Source: Planctomycetota bacterium (GTDB lineage Bacteria; Planctomycetota; Planctomycetia; Planctomycetales; Planctomycetaceae). From it: a stretch of DNA of 64,000 bases. This document shows, in pieces, positions 25,547 through 34,417 of the stretch. The DNA lies in NCBI GenBank assembly GCA_027623235.1, contig JAQBVJ010000023.1, positions 1-64,000 of the forward strand, in the 5' to 3' direction. Each line of letters starts with the position of its first letter. The stretch's first letter is position 1. The notes beneath the pieces were generated by a model. It did no database searches. It saw only the letters and a list, made by a program, of their open reading frames with translations, and had not been told where the DNA came from. The position numbers were made by a program, and so were the translations under genes.

Positions 25547-25805
25547 GAAGATTTCCGACATCGTTCGCGAGGTAAAACGTGATTCCTCAACCTGGGCGAA
25601 AGAGCAAGACCCCGTTCTCAGCAATTTCTATTGGCAAAGTGGGTACGGTGCTTTCAGTGTGAGTCCGACACATCTCAACTCGCTGGCGGAGTACATTCAG
25701 AACCAGGAAAGTCGCCACGAGCAGGTGACGTTTCAGGAAGAGTTTCGACGATTGTGTAAAAGGAATGGGCGCGAATTCACATCTCAAGTGCAAAGCCGGC
25801 TTTGA
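25547..25805 (+). pseudogene. Remnant of an IS200-like (REP-associated tyrosine) transposase
   Basis: The plus-strand translation KISDIVREVKRDSSTWAKEQ, then FYWQSGYGAFSVSPTHL, then EYIQNQESRHEQVTFQEEFRRLCKRNGREF matches the C-terminal third of Y1/RAYT transposases, including the GYGAFSVS and EEFRRLCK hallmarks. The HUH and catalytic Tyr regions upstream are missing, and the last residues depart from the usual ERYVW ending. It sits between the damaged radical SAM gene and the damaged peroxidase gene, marking a rearrangement point. Confidence 0.8.
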
Positions 25806-25827
25806 GTAGTACTTCTCTTGGAGTTTG

Positions 25828-26446
25828 ATGGTTCAGTCGCTTTCGGGGTCGATTGTTCAGTCTGTCGACAACTCTGGGTTCGGTTCAAAGTTCGATCGCA
25901 ACCTCGCCGCATCCGCGAGTGGCGATGCCGATAACGCTTCGCGGCTGACCGAAGTCGAAGAACGCGGTCGATCGCTGTTCGTGGACGGTGTTGGCGGCGT
26001 CAACGAATTTGCCTGCCAGATGTGCCACGTGCCACCGACCTTCAACATGGAGACGTCGCACAACATCGGGCTCGATCTGAAATATCGTGACCGCGGACTC
26101 GGAGCACTGAACCGCAAGTCGAACGACCCTTTCGCACCGTCGAACGACGGAAAGTTGGGTTCGATCTTCCTCGCTGCGAAACATTGCACTGTCGGCGCCC
26201 TGCATGCACGATGGCCGTTTCAAGACACTGGACGAGGTCGTCGCGCTTTACAGTGACGGAGTCCACCCGCATCCGAATCTCACGCTCGCCTTTGCCAGAC
26301 GCGAGAACAACACAAAACTGACGTCCGGCTTCGGACTCACAAAACAGGATCAGACGGCACTCGTCGCGTTCCTGAAGACACTGACGGACGAGGGGCTGGC
26401 GAAGGATCCGCGTTTCTCCGACCCGTTTCTCCGAACTGCAAAATGA
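25828..26446 (+). pseudogene. Di-haem cytochrome c peroxidase (MauG-type) C-terminal part, frameshifted
   Basis: The first frame gives a single haem site CQMCH in FACQMCHVPPTF and a peroxidase-like GLDLKYRDRGLG segment. At about 26150-26160 the homology moves to another frame (SLRNIALSAPCMHDGRFKTLDEVV..), ending at 26446. The N-terminal haem half normally present is absent, as the frame starts at an ATG with GGAG 5 nt upstream directly after the transposase remnant. It would be periplasmic and reduce peroxide, but no signal peptide remains. One frameshift could be a sequence error; the missing half cannot. Confidence 0.7.
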
Positions 26447-26471
26447 CGCTGACCGTTCCAGGGAGAGTGAC

Positions 26472-27585
26472 ATGTTCCGAATTCTGACGGCCGTTCTCGG
26501 CCTGCTGCTGTGCGTGACCACGGTTCAGGCGGACGAAAAATCCGTCCCGGCAACCGACGCGGCCAGCAAGCAATTCAAAGTTCTGATTGACGAGTTCGAA
26601 GCAGACGGCAACGCTCGCGAATCGGCAGGCGAATTTATCAAGCTGGCCGAGCGGCATCCGCAGAGTTCCGTCGCCGTTGATGCGTTGACGTGGGTCGTCG
26701 TCAATGTCAGCCGCGGAAAGGATCTCGACCAGGCCGATCACACTCCTCGCAAAGGGGTCTGTGCAATGCGAGCGGCTTGCGACGGTCTGCCAGAAGCTGC
26801 CGAGTCGACCTTCGCTCGCGTCGGAAACCCTGCTGCGCGAACTTCATGCGAAAAGTCCGCACAACGACGTCCGCGCTCAGGCTCGCTTTCATCTGGCGGT
26901 TTATCTTCAGAGACAGCTCGCTTTGATCAAAGCACTCAAGAAGGACGAGGTGAATCGCCAGCAGTTTGAGCAGTTCTATGGGAAGGACTTCATTGGGCAC
27001 CTCGCCGGACTTAACACGTCAGCCTCGCTGAAAGAGATCGAGTCAATCTACGAAGACGTCGTCCGGTCGTTTCCTGACGTACGGCTCGATGATTCAACGA
27101 TGGGCGAAACGGCCCGCAGGCAACTGTACGCGATCCGGAACTTGTCGATCGGCCGAACCGCTCCAGAGATCACCGGTCAGGATGTCGACGGCAAGACGAT
27201 CAAGCTGTCCGACTATCGCGGCAAGGTCGTGCTGCTCGACTTCTGGGGTCACTGGTGAGGCCCCTGCCGGGCACTTTACCCGCACGAGCGGTCGCTCGTG
27301 AAACGCCTGGCCGGACGGCCGTTTGTATTGCTGGGAGTCAACACCGACGAGGATCGCCCGGCGATCAAATCCGTGATCGCGGAACAAAAGCTCGACTGGC
27401 GAAGCTGGTGGGACGGAGGCAGCACAGACGGCCCGATCGTCACTCAATGGCAGATCGCCAACTGGCCGACAATTTACGTGATCGACCACAAGGGCGTGAT
27501 CCGACACATCGTCGACAACGGCGGCGCCGTTCAGTTTGAGCCAATCGAAGCGGCCATCGAGAAACTGGTTGAGGCCGCCGAATAA
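26472..27585 (+). CDS. TlpA/thioredoxin-like exported protein with UGA at the active-site cysteine (candidate selenoprotein; one frameshift)
   Basis: The ATG at 26472 has GGGAG upstream. A signal peptide (about 1-20, ending VQA) is followed by a helical region of about 200 residues, then a TlpA/ResA-type domain: GRTAPEITGQDVDGKTIKLSDYRGKVVLLDFWGHW, then UGA (27256-27258), then GPCRALYPHERSLVKRL and WPTIYVIDHKGVIRHI. The active site would be U-G-P-C, a known selenocysteine variant of CxxC. A perfect hairpin follows at 27283-27300. The frame also slips at about 26736, where one extra G in GGCCGATC breaks DQA-ITLL. That slip may be an assembly error or decay. Ordinary calls give a protein ending at FWGHW. 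Confidence 0.65.
27283..27300 (+). promoter_or_regulatory. SECIS-like hairpin of the TlpA-like gene
   Basis: CACGAGC and GCTCGTG form a perfect 7-bp stem capped by the 4-nt loop GGTC. The loop begins 31 nt after the UGA. GGUC is also the functional loop core of the E. coli fdhF SECIS element. Confidence 0.55.
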
Positions 27586-27605
27586 AAACGATCCGGGACG
27601 GTGAC

Positions 27606-27701
27606 TCAGTCAGCCATCGGCAAAACTTCAACCTTGCGGATGTGGACGATGCTGCCCGGATCGTGGTGCTGAAACGCGAAGTGTCCGGCGGGGATGCCAT
27701 G
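27606..27701 (-). pseudogene. C-terminal fragment of a DUF1080 (3-keto-disaccharide hydrolase) protein
   Basis: The translation HGIPAGHFAFQHHDPGSIVH..IRKVEVLPMAD ends at a TGA and is the standard closing strand pair of DUF1080/LamG-like secreted proteins of planctomycetes. A stop precedes it at 27702. Only about 31 residues remain, so it is a relic. Confidence 0.75.
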
Positions 27702-27874
27702 TCACGCCCCTCTTCTTCGTCGAGGACCGACCGCAAAGTCGCACCGCGACAAAGTGAGACAGCGTGCGCAGTCTCTCCTTCGCGATCGTGGCCGGAAATG
27801 AGACCGCGTTTCCCGCGGAATCAGCACACCACTGATGAGCTGTTTCGGAGAGTCGACGGGAGTTGACTGGTTCT

Positions 27875-29344
27875 CTAATCCAGAATGTCTTGAATCAGGT
27901 GACCATGGACGTCGGTTAATCTGCGGTCGATGCCGTTATGCCGGTACGTCAGCTTTGTGTGGTCGATGCCGAGCAGGTGCAGGATTGTGGCGTGCAGGTC
28001 GTAGCACCAGATGGGGTCAACAGCCTTCCAGCCCCACTCGTCGCTCCGTCCGTGCGTCACTCCGCGTTTGACACCCGCCCCGGCGAGCCATGTGACGAAC
28101 GTGCCTTGATTGTGGTCGCGGCCACCGCTGCCCTGACTGAACGGCATGCGTCCGAATTCTGTCGTCCAGATGACCAGCGAGTCCTCAAACATCCCGCGTG
28201 ACTTCAGGTCTCGGACAAGCGCCGCGATGGGTTGATCGACCTGTCGGGCGATATAGGGCAACTCTTTGTCGATGTTGCTGTGGTTGTCCCAGTTGTTGGC
28301 TGCTCCACTCGGGCCACTCCAGACCTGCACGAATCGCACGCCTCGTTCCAGCATACGGCGAGCCAGCAGACATCGGCGGCCAAAGTCTTCGGTCACCTTG
28401 TCGTTCAGTCCGTACTCTGTCTGCATCGTGTCGCTTTCGCCGGAGAGATCGAACACTCCCGGCGCGGATAACTGCATGCGTGCGGCCAGTTCGTACGATT
28501 CGATCCGAGCCTGCAGGCGGCTGTCGCCGGAATGGCGAATGGCATGATTCCGATTGAGCATCTCGAGCAGAGCCCGACCCGCGGTTTCGCTCTGGTCGGT
28601 GATGTACCCGGCATTGTTCGGCGGAAGCAGATGAGCAATCGGATTCGCCGCCGACGCTTTGACGAGCGTGCCCTGATGCTGAGCCGCCAGGAACCCCGCG
28701 GTGAAATTGCCCTGATTATTGTACGGCAGTCCCTTTGCGTCGGGCATCACGACGAACGCCGGCAGGTCATCGGAAATCCGACCGAGTGCGTACGACACCC
28801 ACGCCCCCATGCACGGAAAGCCCGGCAGAGTGAAGCCGGTATTCTGCATGTAGCTGGCGAGTCCGTGAACGTTACTCTTCGAGACCATCGACGTTAGAAA
28901 CGCAAGCTCGTCCACAACACCGGCGGTCTTTGGAAAAACACTGCTGACCCAGCGCCCGCTTTCGCCGTGCTGTCTAAATTCAAACGGACTCTTCAAAACC
29001 TTGAAGCCCGGTGAGCCCGTGACGGACTCAACCTTTTGACCGTCGCCCGGATCGAACTGTTGTCCGTGTAACTCCGCAAGTCGCGGCTTTGGATCGAACG
29101 TGTCCATCGGACTCGCGCCGCCGTTCATGAAAAGCTGAACGATACGCTTCACCTTTGCCGGATGATGGATGCCGCCGTTGAGATCTGTGCCGCTGAGTCG
29201 TGTGCCGTTGAGTTCTGTGCCGGTCGAGCGTGCGGCATCGTCACCACAGAGATCCTGTCCAAGCAGATGTGCCAGCGCGATGCCTGAGAATCCACCGCCA
29301 ATGTTGGCGAGAAACTCGCGGCGTGGTGTTGATGCGTCTGTCAT
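27875..29344 (-). CDS. DUF1501 Tat-exported protein
   Basis: A 489-residue protein. The N-terminus TPRREFLANIGGGFSGIALAHLLG is a Tat-type signal. VQLFMNGGASPMDTFDPKPRL, VQVWSGPSGAANNWDNHSNID, VIWTTEFGRMPFSQGSGGRDHNQGTF and WCYDLHATILHLLGIDH are the DUF1501 hallmarks. It lies directly downstream of the DUF1549/DUF1553 cytochrome protein on the same strand, the classic planctomycete pair thought to act on extracellular polysaccharides. A GTELNGTRLSGTDLNG repeat at about 42-58 is encoded by degenerate 15-bp units. Confidence 0.93.
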   Translation of the reverse strand: MTDASTPRREFLANIGGGFSGIALAHLLGQDLCGDDAARSTGTELNGTRLSGTDLNGGIHHPAKVKRIVQLFMNGGASPMDTFDPKPRLAELHGQQFDPGDGQKVESVTGSPGFKVLKSPFEFRQHGESGRWVSSVFPKTAGVVDELAFLTSMVSKSNVHGLASYMQNTGFTLPGFPCMGAWVSYALGRISDDLPAFVVMPDAKGLPYNNQGNFTAGFLAAQHQGTLVKASAANPIAHLLPPNNAGYITDQSETAGRALLEMLNRNHAIRHSGDSRLQARIESYELAARMQLSAPGVFDLSGESDTMQTEYGLNDKVTEDFGRRCLLARRMLERGVRFVQVWSGPSGAANNWDNHSNIDKELPYIARQVDQPIAALVRDLKSRGMFEDSLVIWTTEFGRMPFSQGSGGRDHNQGTFVTWLAGAGVKRGVTHGRSDEWGWKAVDPIWCYDLHATILHLLGIDHTKLTYRHNGIDRRLTDVHGHLIQDILD

Positions 29345-29388
29345 TTCGTGTTCCGGTCTGCTCGGCCGTTCCCGGTCGTCGCTCGCGT

Positions 29389-29475
29389 CAACAGAACACG
29401 GATCGACGCTGATCGGCGTAAATTGATTCTGTCGAGTTCTGGTCGATCCGTGCTGATCAGAGTTCCTGTTTCATC
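29389..29475. repeat. Imperfect inverted repeat between DUF1501 and DUF1549/1553 genes
   Basis: AACACGGATCGACGCTGATC near 29395 is mirrored loosely by GTCGATCCGTGCTGATCAG near 29440. It is the only structure in the 136-bp gap of this gene pair. Confidence 0.4.
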
Positions 29476-29480
29476 CCTGT

Positions 29481-32459
29481 TTAATCCACAAACATGAACT
29501 CGTTGCTGTTGACGATGATGCGGCACGCATTCGGCAGGCCGTGTTGATCGGCGTAGGCGGCAACCGCTTCCAGTTCATCGTTCATCGGCGAGCGCCCAAA
29601 CGCCATTTCAAACAACAGTCGAATCTGCTGATGTCGATCAGCGGTGTCATGCTCAAGCCGGTTTGCGATGTGTTCGCTGTATCTCACCACAAATCGACTG
29701 TTCAACATGGCCAGCGCCTGGAGTGAGGTCATCGACGTCGATCGCTTTGGAGTGAACTGCGAGGCGTCCGGGCAATCGAGTGCTTCCATGAACGGGTCGG
29801 GGACCGTCCGGAAAATAAAACGATAGACACTCCGCCGCCGCGCGTCCGGACTGTCGAGGTCAAAGTCTTCGTACTTCACCGTCGGTGTCACATGCACGCC
29901 GCCAGTGAGGACGAACTGTCTGGCTGGCGGACCTCCCATTTTCCAGTCGACCAGTCCGGACATCTGCAGAATGGCGTCGCGAGTGGACTCGGCATCAAGG
30001 CGACGGCGATTCATTCGCCACAGATAGACGTTGTCACGATCCGTCCGGGCGAAGAGTTCATTGTGCCGTGACGACTGCCGGTACGCCGCGCTGGTCACGA
30101 TCAGGCGATGCAACTGTTTGAGCGACCCGTTTCCGTCGCGAAACCGTGCGGCCATCCAGTCGAGCAATTCCGGATGCGTGGGCGAACTGCCGTTTCGACC
30201 GAAGTCATTCAACGTGCTGACAAGTCCGTGACCGAAGTGGTGATGCCACACGCGATTGACGATCGACCGCCACGTCAGAACGTTTTCACGGGCACTCGCC
30301 CACTTCGCCAAAGCCGCGCGACGCCGGCCCTCGTCGCTGAGGTCGATCGTGCTGAATTGCGCCTTGAGTCCGTCGATACAGGACAAGGCTCCGGGCGTTG
30401 CCGGCCCGATGGGATCCAGGACGTTGCCTCGTCGCAGGACATGGACGGCTCGCGGTGTCCGGGCCGGAACGAAGTTTCCCTTCGGCTGAAAGTCGCTCGC
30501 GATCGAATACACCATCGGCTGCGGCGGCAGTTCGGCCAGTGCCGCAGCGTTCTCCCTCGTCAGGACAAACAACGAGAGTGTCGATTGCTGGGAATCGTTT
30601 CGCTTCGCCGGATCGACGGTCAGAATGGATTCGATCTCCGCCGGGACGACAGACAGGGCGGATGCGGCACTCGGATTGGAAGCCGCGGTCGCCGACAGCC
30701 GAGGCCGGCCGATCAGATGTCCGCCGCCGTGCAGTTGCTCCAGAACGAACGTCAATGTCACGCCGTCTGTCGCGTCGACTGGTTCTTTCAACTCAAAGAT
30801 CGCCTGATGCGGCTGACCCACCTGCGGATAGATGCCCCATGCTGTCTTCGGGTTCCCGTCGAGCGCGTGCGCGATGGTCCAGCCGCTCTGGTCGAAGTCC
30901 GCAATCGGCTTGTGCAGGGCAACTGCTCTGGGCTCACCGTCGCCAGTCGCCGCGAGCAGCTTGAACTCAGACAGATGCAGGTTGCCGTTGTCCTGACGAC
31001 CGGGGCCGTTCTTGAATAAGCCGTCGGCGAGAAGAACTTCCAGTCGCACGGCCGTTACACGTTGCGACTTAAGATGCGTGGTCATCGTGTAGACGTCGAT
31101 CTCCGGTCGCTTTCCGCTGAAGAGGACCGACCCGTCGTCTTTTTTCGTGACCGTTGCTTCACCAGTTGACTTGACGGTGTCCAGCTTCAGGACGTGCCAT
31201 TCGCTGACCGGCCGACGTCGTTCCCAATCCGCCACACGCGCGAGCACCTTCGGATCCAGCAGCGAACTGTCTGCAACGTCCCGAACCTCCAGCGACGCCT
31301 TTTCCATCAACAGATGTTGTCGGCGGCTGGCCGTTCCAGCATCCCGGTCGTAAGGACGATCCACTCGGTCGACACCCGCAAACACAGCCTGCAGGCTGTA
31401 GTAATCTTCCGTCGGGATCGGATCGAACTTGTGATGATGACACCGCGCACAATGGACGGTCATGCTGAGAAACGTGTTCGTCACCGTGGCAATCATGTCG
31501 TCGCGATCGAGGTAACGTGCGATTTCCTTGTCGATCGTGCCGTCCTGAATTCCCATCTGAGAACTCTCATCCCACGGTCCGGCCGCAAGCATCCCGAGTG
31601 CGACCACGCCATCGCTGCTGTCGGGAAACAGGACATCACCCGCAATCTGTTCCTGCACAAAACTCGCATACGGTTTGTCACTGTTAAATGATTCAATGAG
31701 GTAATCGCGGTACGGCCACGCGTTCTCGCGAATCGCGTCTTCGTCGTGTCCGTGCGTGTCGGCATAGTGGACCGCATCCATCCAGTGGCGAGCCCACCGT
31801 TCGCCGTAACGAGGACTGGCCAGTAGCCGGTCGACAACACGCTCAAACGCCTCGTCGGATGTGTCCGCCAGAAATGCCGCGATGTGTTCCGGGGTCGGCG
31901 GCAATCCGGTCAGGTTAAACGTCACTCGACGAATCAGCGTGCGTTTGTCAGCTTCCTTCGACGGAGTGAACTGCTTCTCAGACAGCCGTTTCAAGACGAA
32001 ATGATCAATGCTGTTTCTTGCCCAGCCGGGATACTCGTCAGGTACATCAGGAACTGTTGGAGATACGAGTGGCTGCAACGACCAGTGCTGAGTCCACTGA
32101 GCGCCTTCGGCAATCCAGGTTCGCAGCAGTCGAATTTCCGCGTCGCTTAATTCGAGCTTCGAATCAGCAGGCGGCATTCGAATCGACTCATCGTTCGAAG
32201 TAATCCGAGTCACAAGCGCACTCTGATCCGGTTTGCCTGGCACGACCGCGCGCGAGCCGTCTCTGCTGGCAGTTGCGTCGGCCAGCGAATCAAGCCGCAA
32301 GTCGCCCTTTCGCGACTCGGCATCCGGGCCGTGACATTGAAAACACTTACCGGAAAGAATCGGCCGGATGTCCCGGTCGAAGTCGACTCGCGCATCACCG
32401 GCCCGCGCCACGGAAAGGCTCAACAGAAAGACAGTCGATGCCGTGAGAGTCAGCTTCAT
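29481..32459 (-). CDS. PSD1-type cytochrome c protein with DUF1549 and DUF1553
   Basis: A 992-residue protein with a signal peptide (1-20, ending ARA). A planctomycete cytochrome c domain (GKCFQCHGPDAESRKGDLRLD) is followed by DUF1549 (WARNSIDHFVLKRL, FNLTGLPPTPEHIAAFL, YGERWARHWMDAVHYADTHG, VHCARCHHHKFDPIPTEDYY). A central beta-sandwich region of about 350 residues resembles a carbohydrate-binding insert. DUF1553 closes it (VNRVWHHHFGHGLV, FGRNGSSPTHPELLDWMA, LQALAMLNSRFV). It is exported and paired with the DUF1501 gene downstream. An electron-transfer or polysaccharide-binding role is inferred. Confidence 0.92.
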   Translation of the reverse strand: MKLTLTASTVFLLSLSVARAGDARVDFDRDIRPILSGKCFQCHGPDAESRKGDLRLDSLADATASRDGSRAVVPGKPDQSALVTRITSNDESIRMPPADSKLELSDAEIRLLRTWIAEGAQWTQHWSLQPLVSPTVPDVPDEYPGWARNSIDHFVLKRLSEKQFTPSKEADKRTLIRRVTFNLTGLPPTPEHIAAFLADTSDEAFERVVDRLLASPRYGERWARHWMDAVHYADTHGHDEDAIRENAWPYRDYLIESFNSDKPYASFVQEQIAGDVLFPDSSDGVVALGMLAAGPWDESSQMGIQDGTIDKEIARYLDRDDMIATVTNTFLSMTVHCARCHHHKFDPIPTEDYYSLQAVFAGVDRVDRPYDRDAGTASRRQHLLMEKASLEVRDVADSSLLDPKVLARVADWERRRPVSEWHVLKLDTVKSTGEATVTKKDDGSVLFSGKRPEIDVYTMTTHLKSQRVTAVRLEVLLADGLFKNGPGRQDNGNLHLSEFKLLAATGDGEPRAVALHKPIADFDQSGWTIAHALDGNPKTAWGIYPQVGQPHQAIFELKEPVDATDGVTLTFVLEQLHGGGHLIGRPRLSATAASNPSAASALSVVPAEIESILTVDPAKRNDSQQSTLSLFVLTRENAAALAELPPQPMVYSIASDFQPKGNFVPARTPRAVHVLRRGNVLDPIGPATPGALSCIDGLKAQFSTIDLSDEGRRRAALAKWASARENVLTWRSIVNRVWHHHFGHGLVSTLNDFGRNGSSPTHPELLDWMAARFRDGNGSLKQLHRLIVTSAAYRQSSRHNELFARTDRDNVYLWRMNRRRLDAESTRDAILQMSGLVDWKMGGPPARQFVLTGGVHVTPTVKYEDFDLDSPDARRRSVYRFIFRTVPDPFMEALDCPDASQFTPKRSTSMTSLQALAMLNSRFVVRYSEHIANRLEHDTADRHQQIRLLFEMAFGRSPMNDELEAVAAYADQHGLPNACRIIVNSNEFMFVD

Positions 32460-33015
32460 TGTCCGGGCTTATGACGCAATCGCTGGTAAACGATTCTGCG
32501 CGAGGATCGTTCTTCGATTGTCCTGATGTTCTGGAGACGGTTCCTGGCCGCGGTCATCGTACCAGCATCCAGTCGATCGTGGGACAATCGGGACCGGCCT
32601 CTGCACAATCCATGGCAAAGTCTTCCACGGTTTCCGCAGTGCCTGGTCGAGCGGCCAGTCAGGACTGTCAACAGTCCAGGGCCTCATCAAGGACCGGGCC
32701 CGCATCGACGAAAACCTGCCTGCCAGGGCTGCCAGGGCGGATGACCCGGTGGAGCGCGTCTCGCAAAAGCTCGATACGCCGCTGTCTGGCAAACCCAGCC
32801 GAGCAGCGACCTGCAGCGAATGCAGGGATGGGTTGCAGGCGTGCAGAACGGTCGCGTATTTGCCGGTTCGTCTGGATCGACATTCGGAGTTGCTTCCCGA
32901 ACCGTCGATGCCAGGCCGAACCGTTGATCCCGATCAACGCGGGGATCTTCGGCTCTGCGCACCTCCCTCGCACATTCATTCGCGCGTCCGCGTCTGACGC
33001 AAAACCGAACTCAGA
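32460..33015. other. 556-bp gap, nothing recognised
   Basis: Separates the microcompartment operon's last gene from the cytochrome protein gene. Overlapping open frames on both strands look like GC shadows. It should contain the promoter of the cytochrome/DUF1501 pair and the end of the BMC transcript, though no clear terminator was seen. Confidence 0.45.
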
Positions 33016-33897
33016 CTATTTGTTGAGTGTGGCCATCACCTGGTCTGTGATCATTTTCACCAGAGCGTCGGCGTCGAGCATGGAATCAGCTCCGCCCTGA
33101 TAGGCCGGCTTCTGAAGATAACCAGGGTACGACGGAGCTTTTTCGAAAGCGGACTGCACAGGAGCGTCTTCTTTGTAGCCTTCCCGGAATGAGCTGTTGC
33201 CGCACAGGTCGCAGTCTTCGTTGTGGAATCGAGGGTCGTCGAAGCCGAGTCGCTTTTTCAGGTCGAGCAGTTCGCGCGATTTCTGTTCGCTCAGATAGTC
33301 GACCTTGCCGAGGTCTTTTGCCAGCATCAGGATCTTGCAGTACGCGTCGAGGATTTCCGTCTTCCAGTAGGCCTCTTCGAGGTTCTTGCCGAAACTGATC
33401 GTCCCGTGATTCTTCAGGATAATTGTGTTCGTCGATTTGAGGAACGGAGTCACCGTCGCAGCGAATTCCTGGCCGCCGGGAGTCTCGTACGGAGCGATCG
33501 GAACCTCGCCCATGAAGACTTCGATTTCCGGCAGTATGCATTGAGGAATCTGCTCATTGGCGACCGCGAAGGCCGTTGCGTGAGGCGGATGGCAGTGAAC
33601 ACAGGCCTTGACATCGGGTCGGTGCCGCATGATTTCCAGGTGCAGCAGAATTTCGCTGGTCCGCTTCCGCGTGCCGGCAATCTGGTTGCCTTCCATGTCG
33701 ACCGCACAGATATCGTCCGGCTTCATGAAGCCTTTGCAGATCATCGTCGGCGAGCAAAGCACGGCGTTCTCGCCGACCCGGATCGAGATGTTTCCGTCGT
33801 TCGCCGCAGCGAAGCCTTTGTTGTAGACGCGTCTGCCGATCTCACAGATGAGTTCCTTGAGAGACCGATCGTTCACACCGCTGTTCCACTGGTTCAT
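33016..33897 (-). CDS. Class II aldolase of the microcompartment (L-fuculose/L-rhamnulose-1-phosphate type)
   Basis: A 293-residue enzyme. The zinc site of AraD/FucA aldolases is visible: VHCHPPHA (two His), IILKNHGTI (third His) and PEIEVFMGE (catalytic Glu). NDGNISIRVGENAVLCSPT is the phosphate-binding segment. It should cleave L-fuculose- or L-rhamnulose-1-phosphate to DHAP and L-lactaldehyde. After residue 230 a linker leads to an amphipathic C-terminal helix DALVKMITDQVMATLNK resembling a BMC encapsulation peptide. The ATG at 33897 is used; the longer frame runs into an inverted repeat. It is the last gene of the operon. Confidence 0.88.
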   Translation of the reverse strand: MNQWNSGVNDRSLKELICEIGRRVYNKGFAAANDGNISIRVGENAVLCSPTMICKGFMKPDDICAVDMEGNQIAGTRKRTSEILLHLEIMRHRPDVKACVHCHPPHATAFAVANEQIPQCILPEIEVFMGEVPIAPYETPGGQEFAATVTPFLKSTNTIILKNHGTISFGKNLEEAYWKTEILDAYCKILMLAKDLGKVDYLSEQKSRELLDLKKRLGFDDPRFHNEDCDLCGNSSFREGYKEDAPVQSAFEKAPSYPGYLQKPAYQGGADSMLDADALVKMITDQVMATLNK

Positions 33898-33931
33898 CTT
33901 GCTCGTTCCTCGCAAAGGGCAACGGGCCAGA

Positions 33932-33978
33932 GGTGAGGGGCGAGGGTTTCTAATTTCCCTTGCCCCTCGCCCCTCGCC
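33932..33978. repeat. GAGGGGCGAGGG inverted repeat between BMC-P and aldolase genes
   Basis: GGTGAGGGGCGAGGG at 33932-33946 pairs with CCCTCGCCCCTCGCC at 33964-33978 with one mismatch. It ends 1 nt from the stop codon of the upstream BMC-P gene. The same sequence family forms the arms of the cassette at 39528-40000. Confidence 0.7.
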
Positions 33979-33979
33979 G

Positions 33980-34261
33980 CTAGCCCAGATCCACTTCATC
34001 GAGAATCGCGGCCGCGTAGCCGTCGATTGGTTTTACTTCCGGATGAAACGGAGCCGCCGCTTCGGCGCCTTCGCTCACGGCAACCAGCGATCCCTCGCCC
34101 GCTCCGAATTCATCAAATATGACGAACGGTTCGCTCCGTCCCGATTCGTCTCCAGCCAGACCCTTGCGGTCGAGAGCCACCACCACGCGCCATGACGCCC
34201 CGTCCAGACTCGGATGAGCCCGGTTGAGTGTCACTCTGCCGATGACTTCTGCGATTCGCAT
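33980..34261 (-). CDS. BMC-P pentameric shell protein (EutN/CcmL family), copy 1
   Basis: A 93-residue protein. MRIAEVIGRVTLNRAHPSL is the conserved first strand of EutN/CcmL pentamers that cap the vertices of the icosahedral shell. FVIFDEFGAGEGSLVAVSEG is the typical second half (normally VxxVDxxGAGxGExVLVxxG). DGYAAAILDEVDLG is the closing strand. This is one of three pentamer genes in the operon. The upstream extension of the frame crosses an inverted repeat and is not part of the protein. Confidence 0.92.
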   Translation of the reverse strand: MRIAEVIGRVTLNRAHPSLDGASWRVVVALDRKGLAGDESGRSEPFVIFDEFGAGEGSLVAVSEGAEAAAPFHPEVKPIDGYAAAILDEVDLG

Positions 34262-34272
34262 TTGAGTATCCC

Positions 34273-34416
34273 GTAGGCGGATTTCTCCGAAATCCGCATG
34301 TCCTTCCGCATGGATTGCTCCCAAAATGGTCAGTCAATAGTCGACTGCCCAGCCTGGTTCGAACCCTTCCGAAATAGAACACTGACTCACCGCGGATTTC
34401 GGAGAAATCCGCCTAC
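34273..34416. repeat. 144-bp element with perfect 25-bp inverted termini
   Basis: The arm GTAGGCGGATTTCTCCGAAA.. (34273-34297) recurs exactly inverted at 34392-34416. Each arm is itself a palindrome (GCGGATTTC / GAAATCCGC). The 94-bp interior has no ORF. It lies 1 nt from the stop codon of the upstream operon gene and looks like a MITE or a mobile hairpin. Confidence 0.85.
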
Positions 34417-34417
34417 A

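Noticed and set aside
24633-25805. 390-codon plus-strand open frame
   Set aside because: Only the last 85 codons look like protein (transposase end); the rest is antisense to the radical SAM gene.
33898-33999. N-terminal extension of the aldolase
   Set aside because: The extra residues translate the inverted repeat at 33932-33978; an ATG lies directly before the conserved region.
34350-34372. GGTTCGAACCC resembling a tRNA T-arm
   Set aside because: No acceptor, D or anticodon arms can be built around it; it lies inside the 144-bp repeat element.
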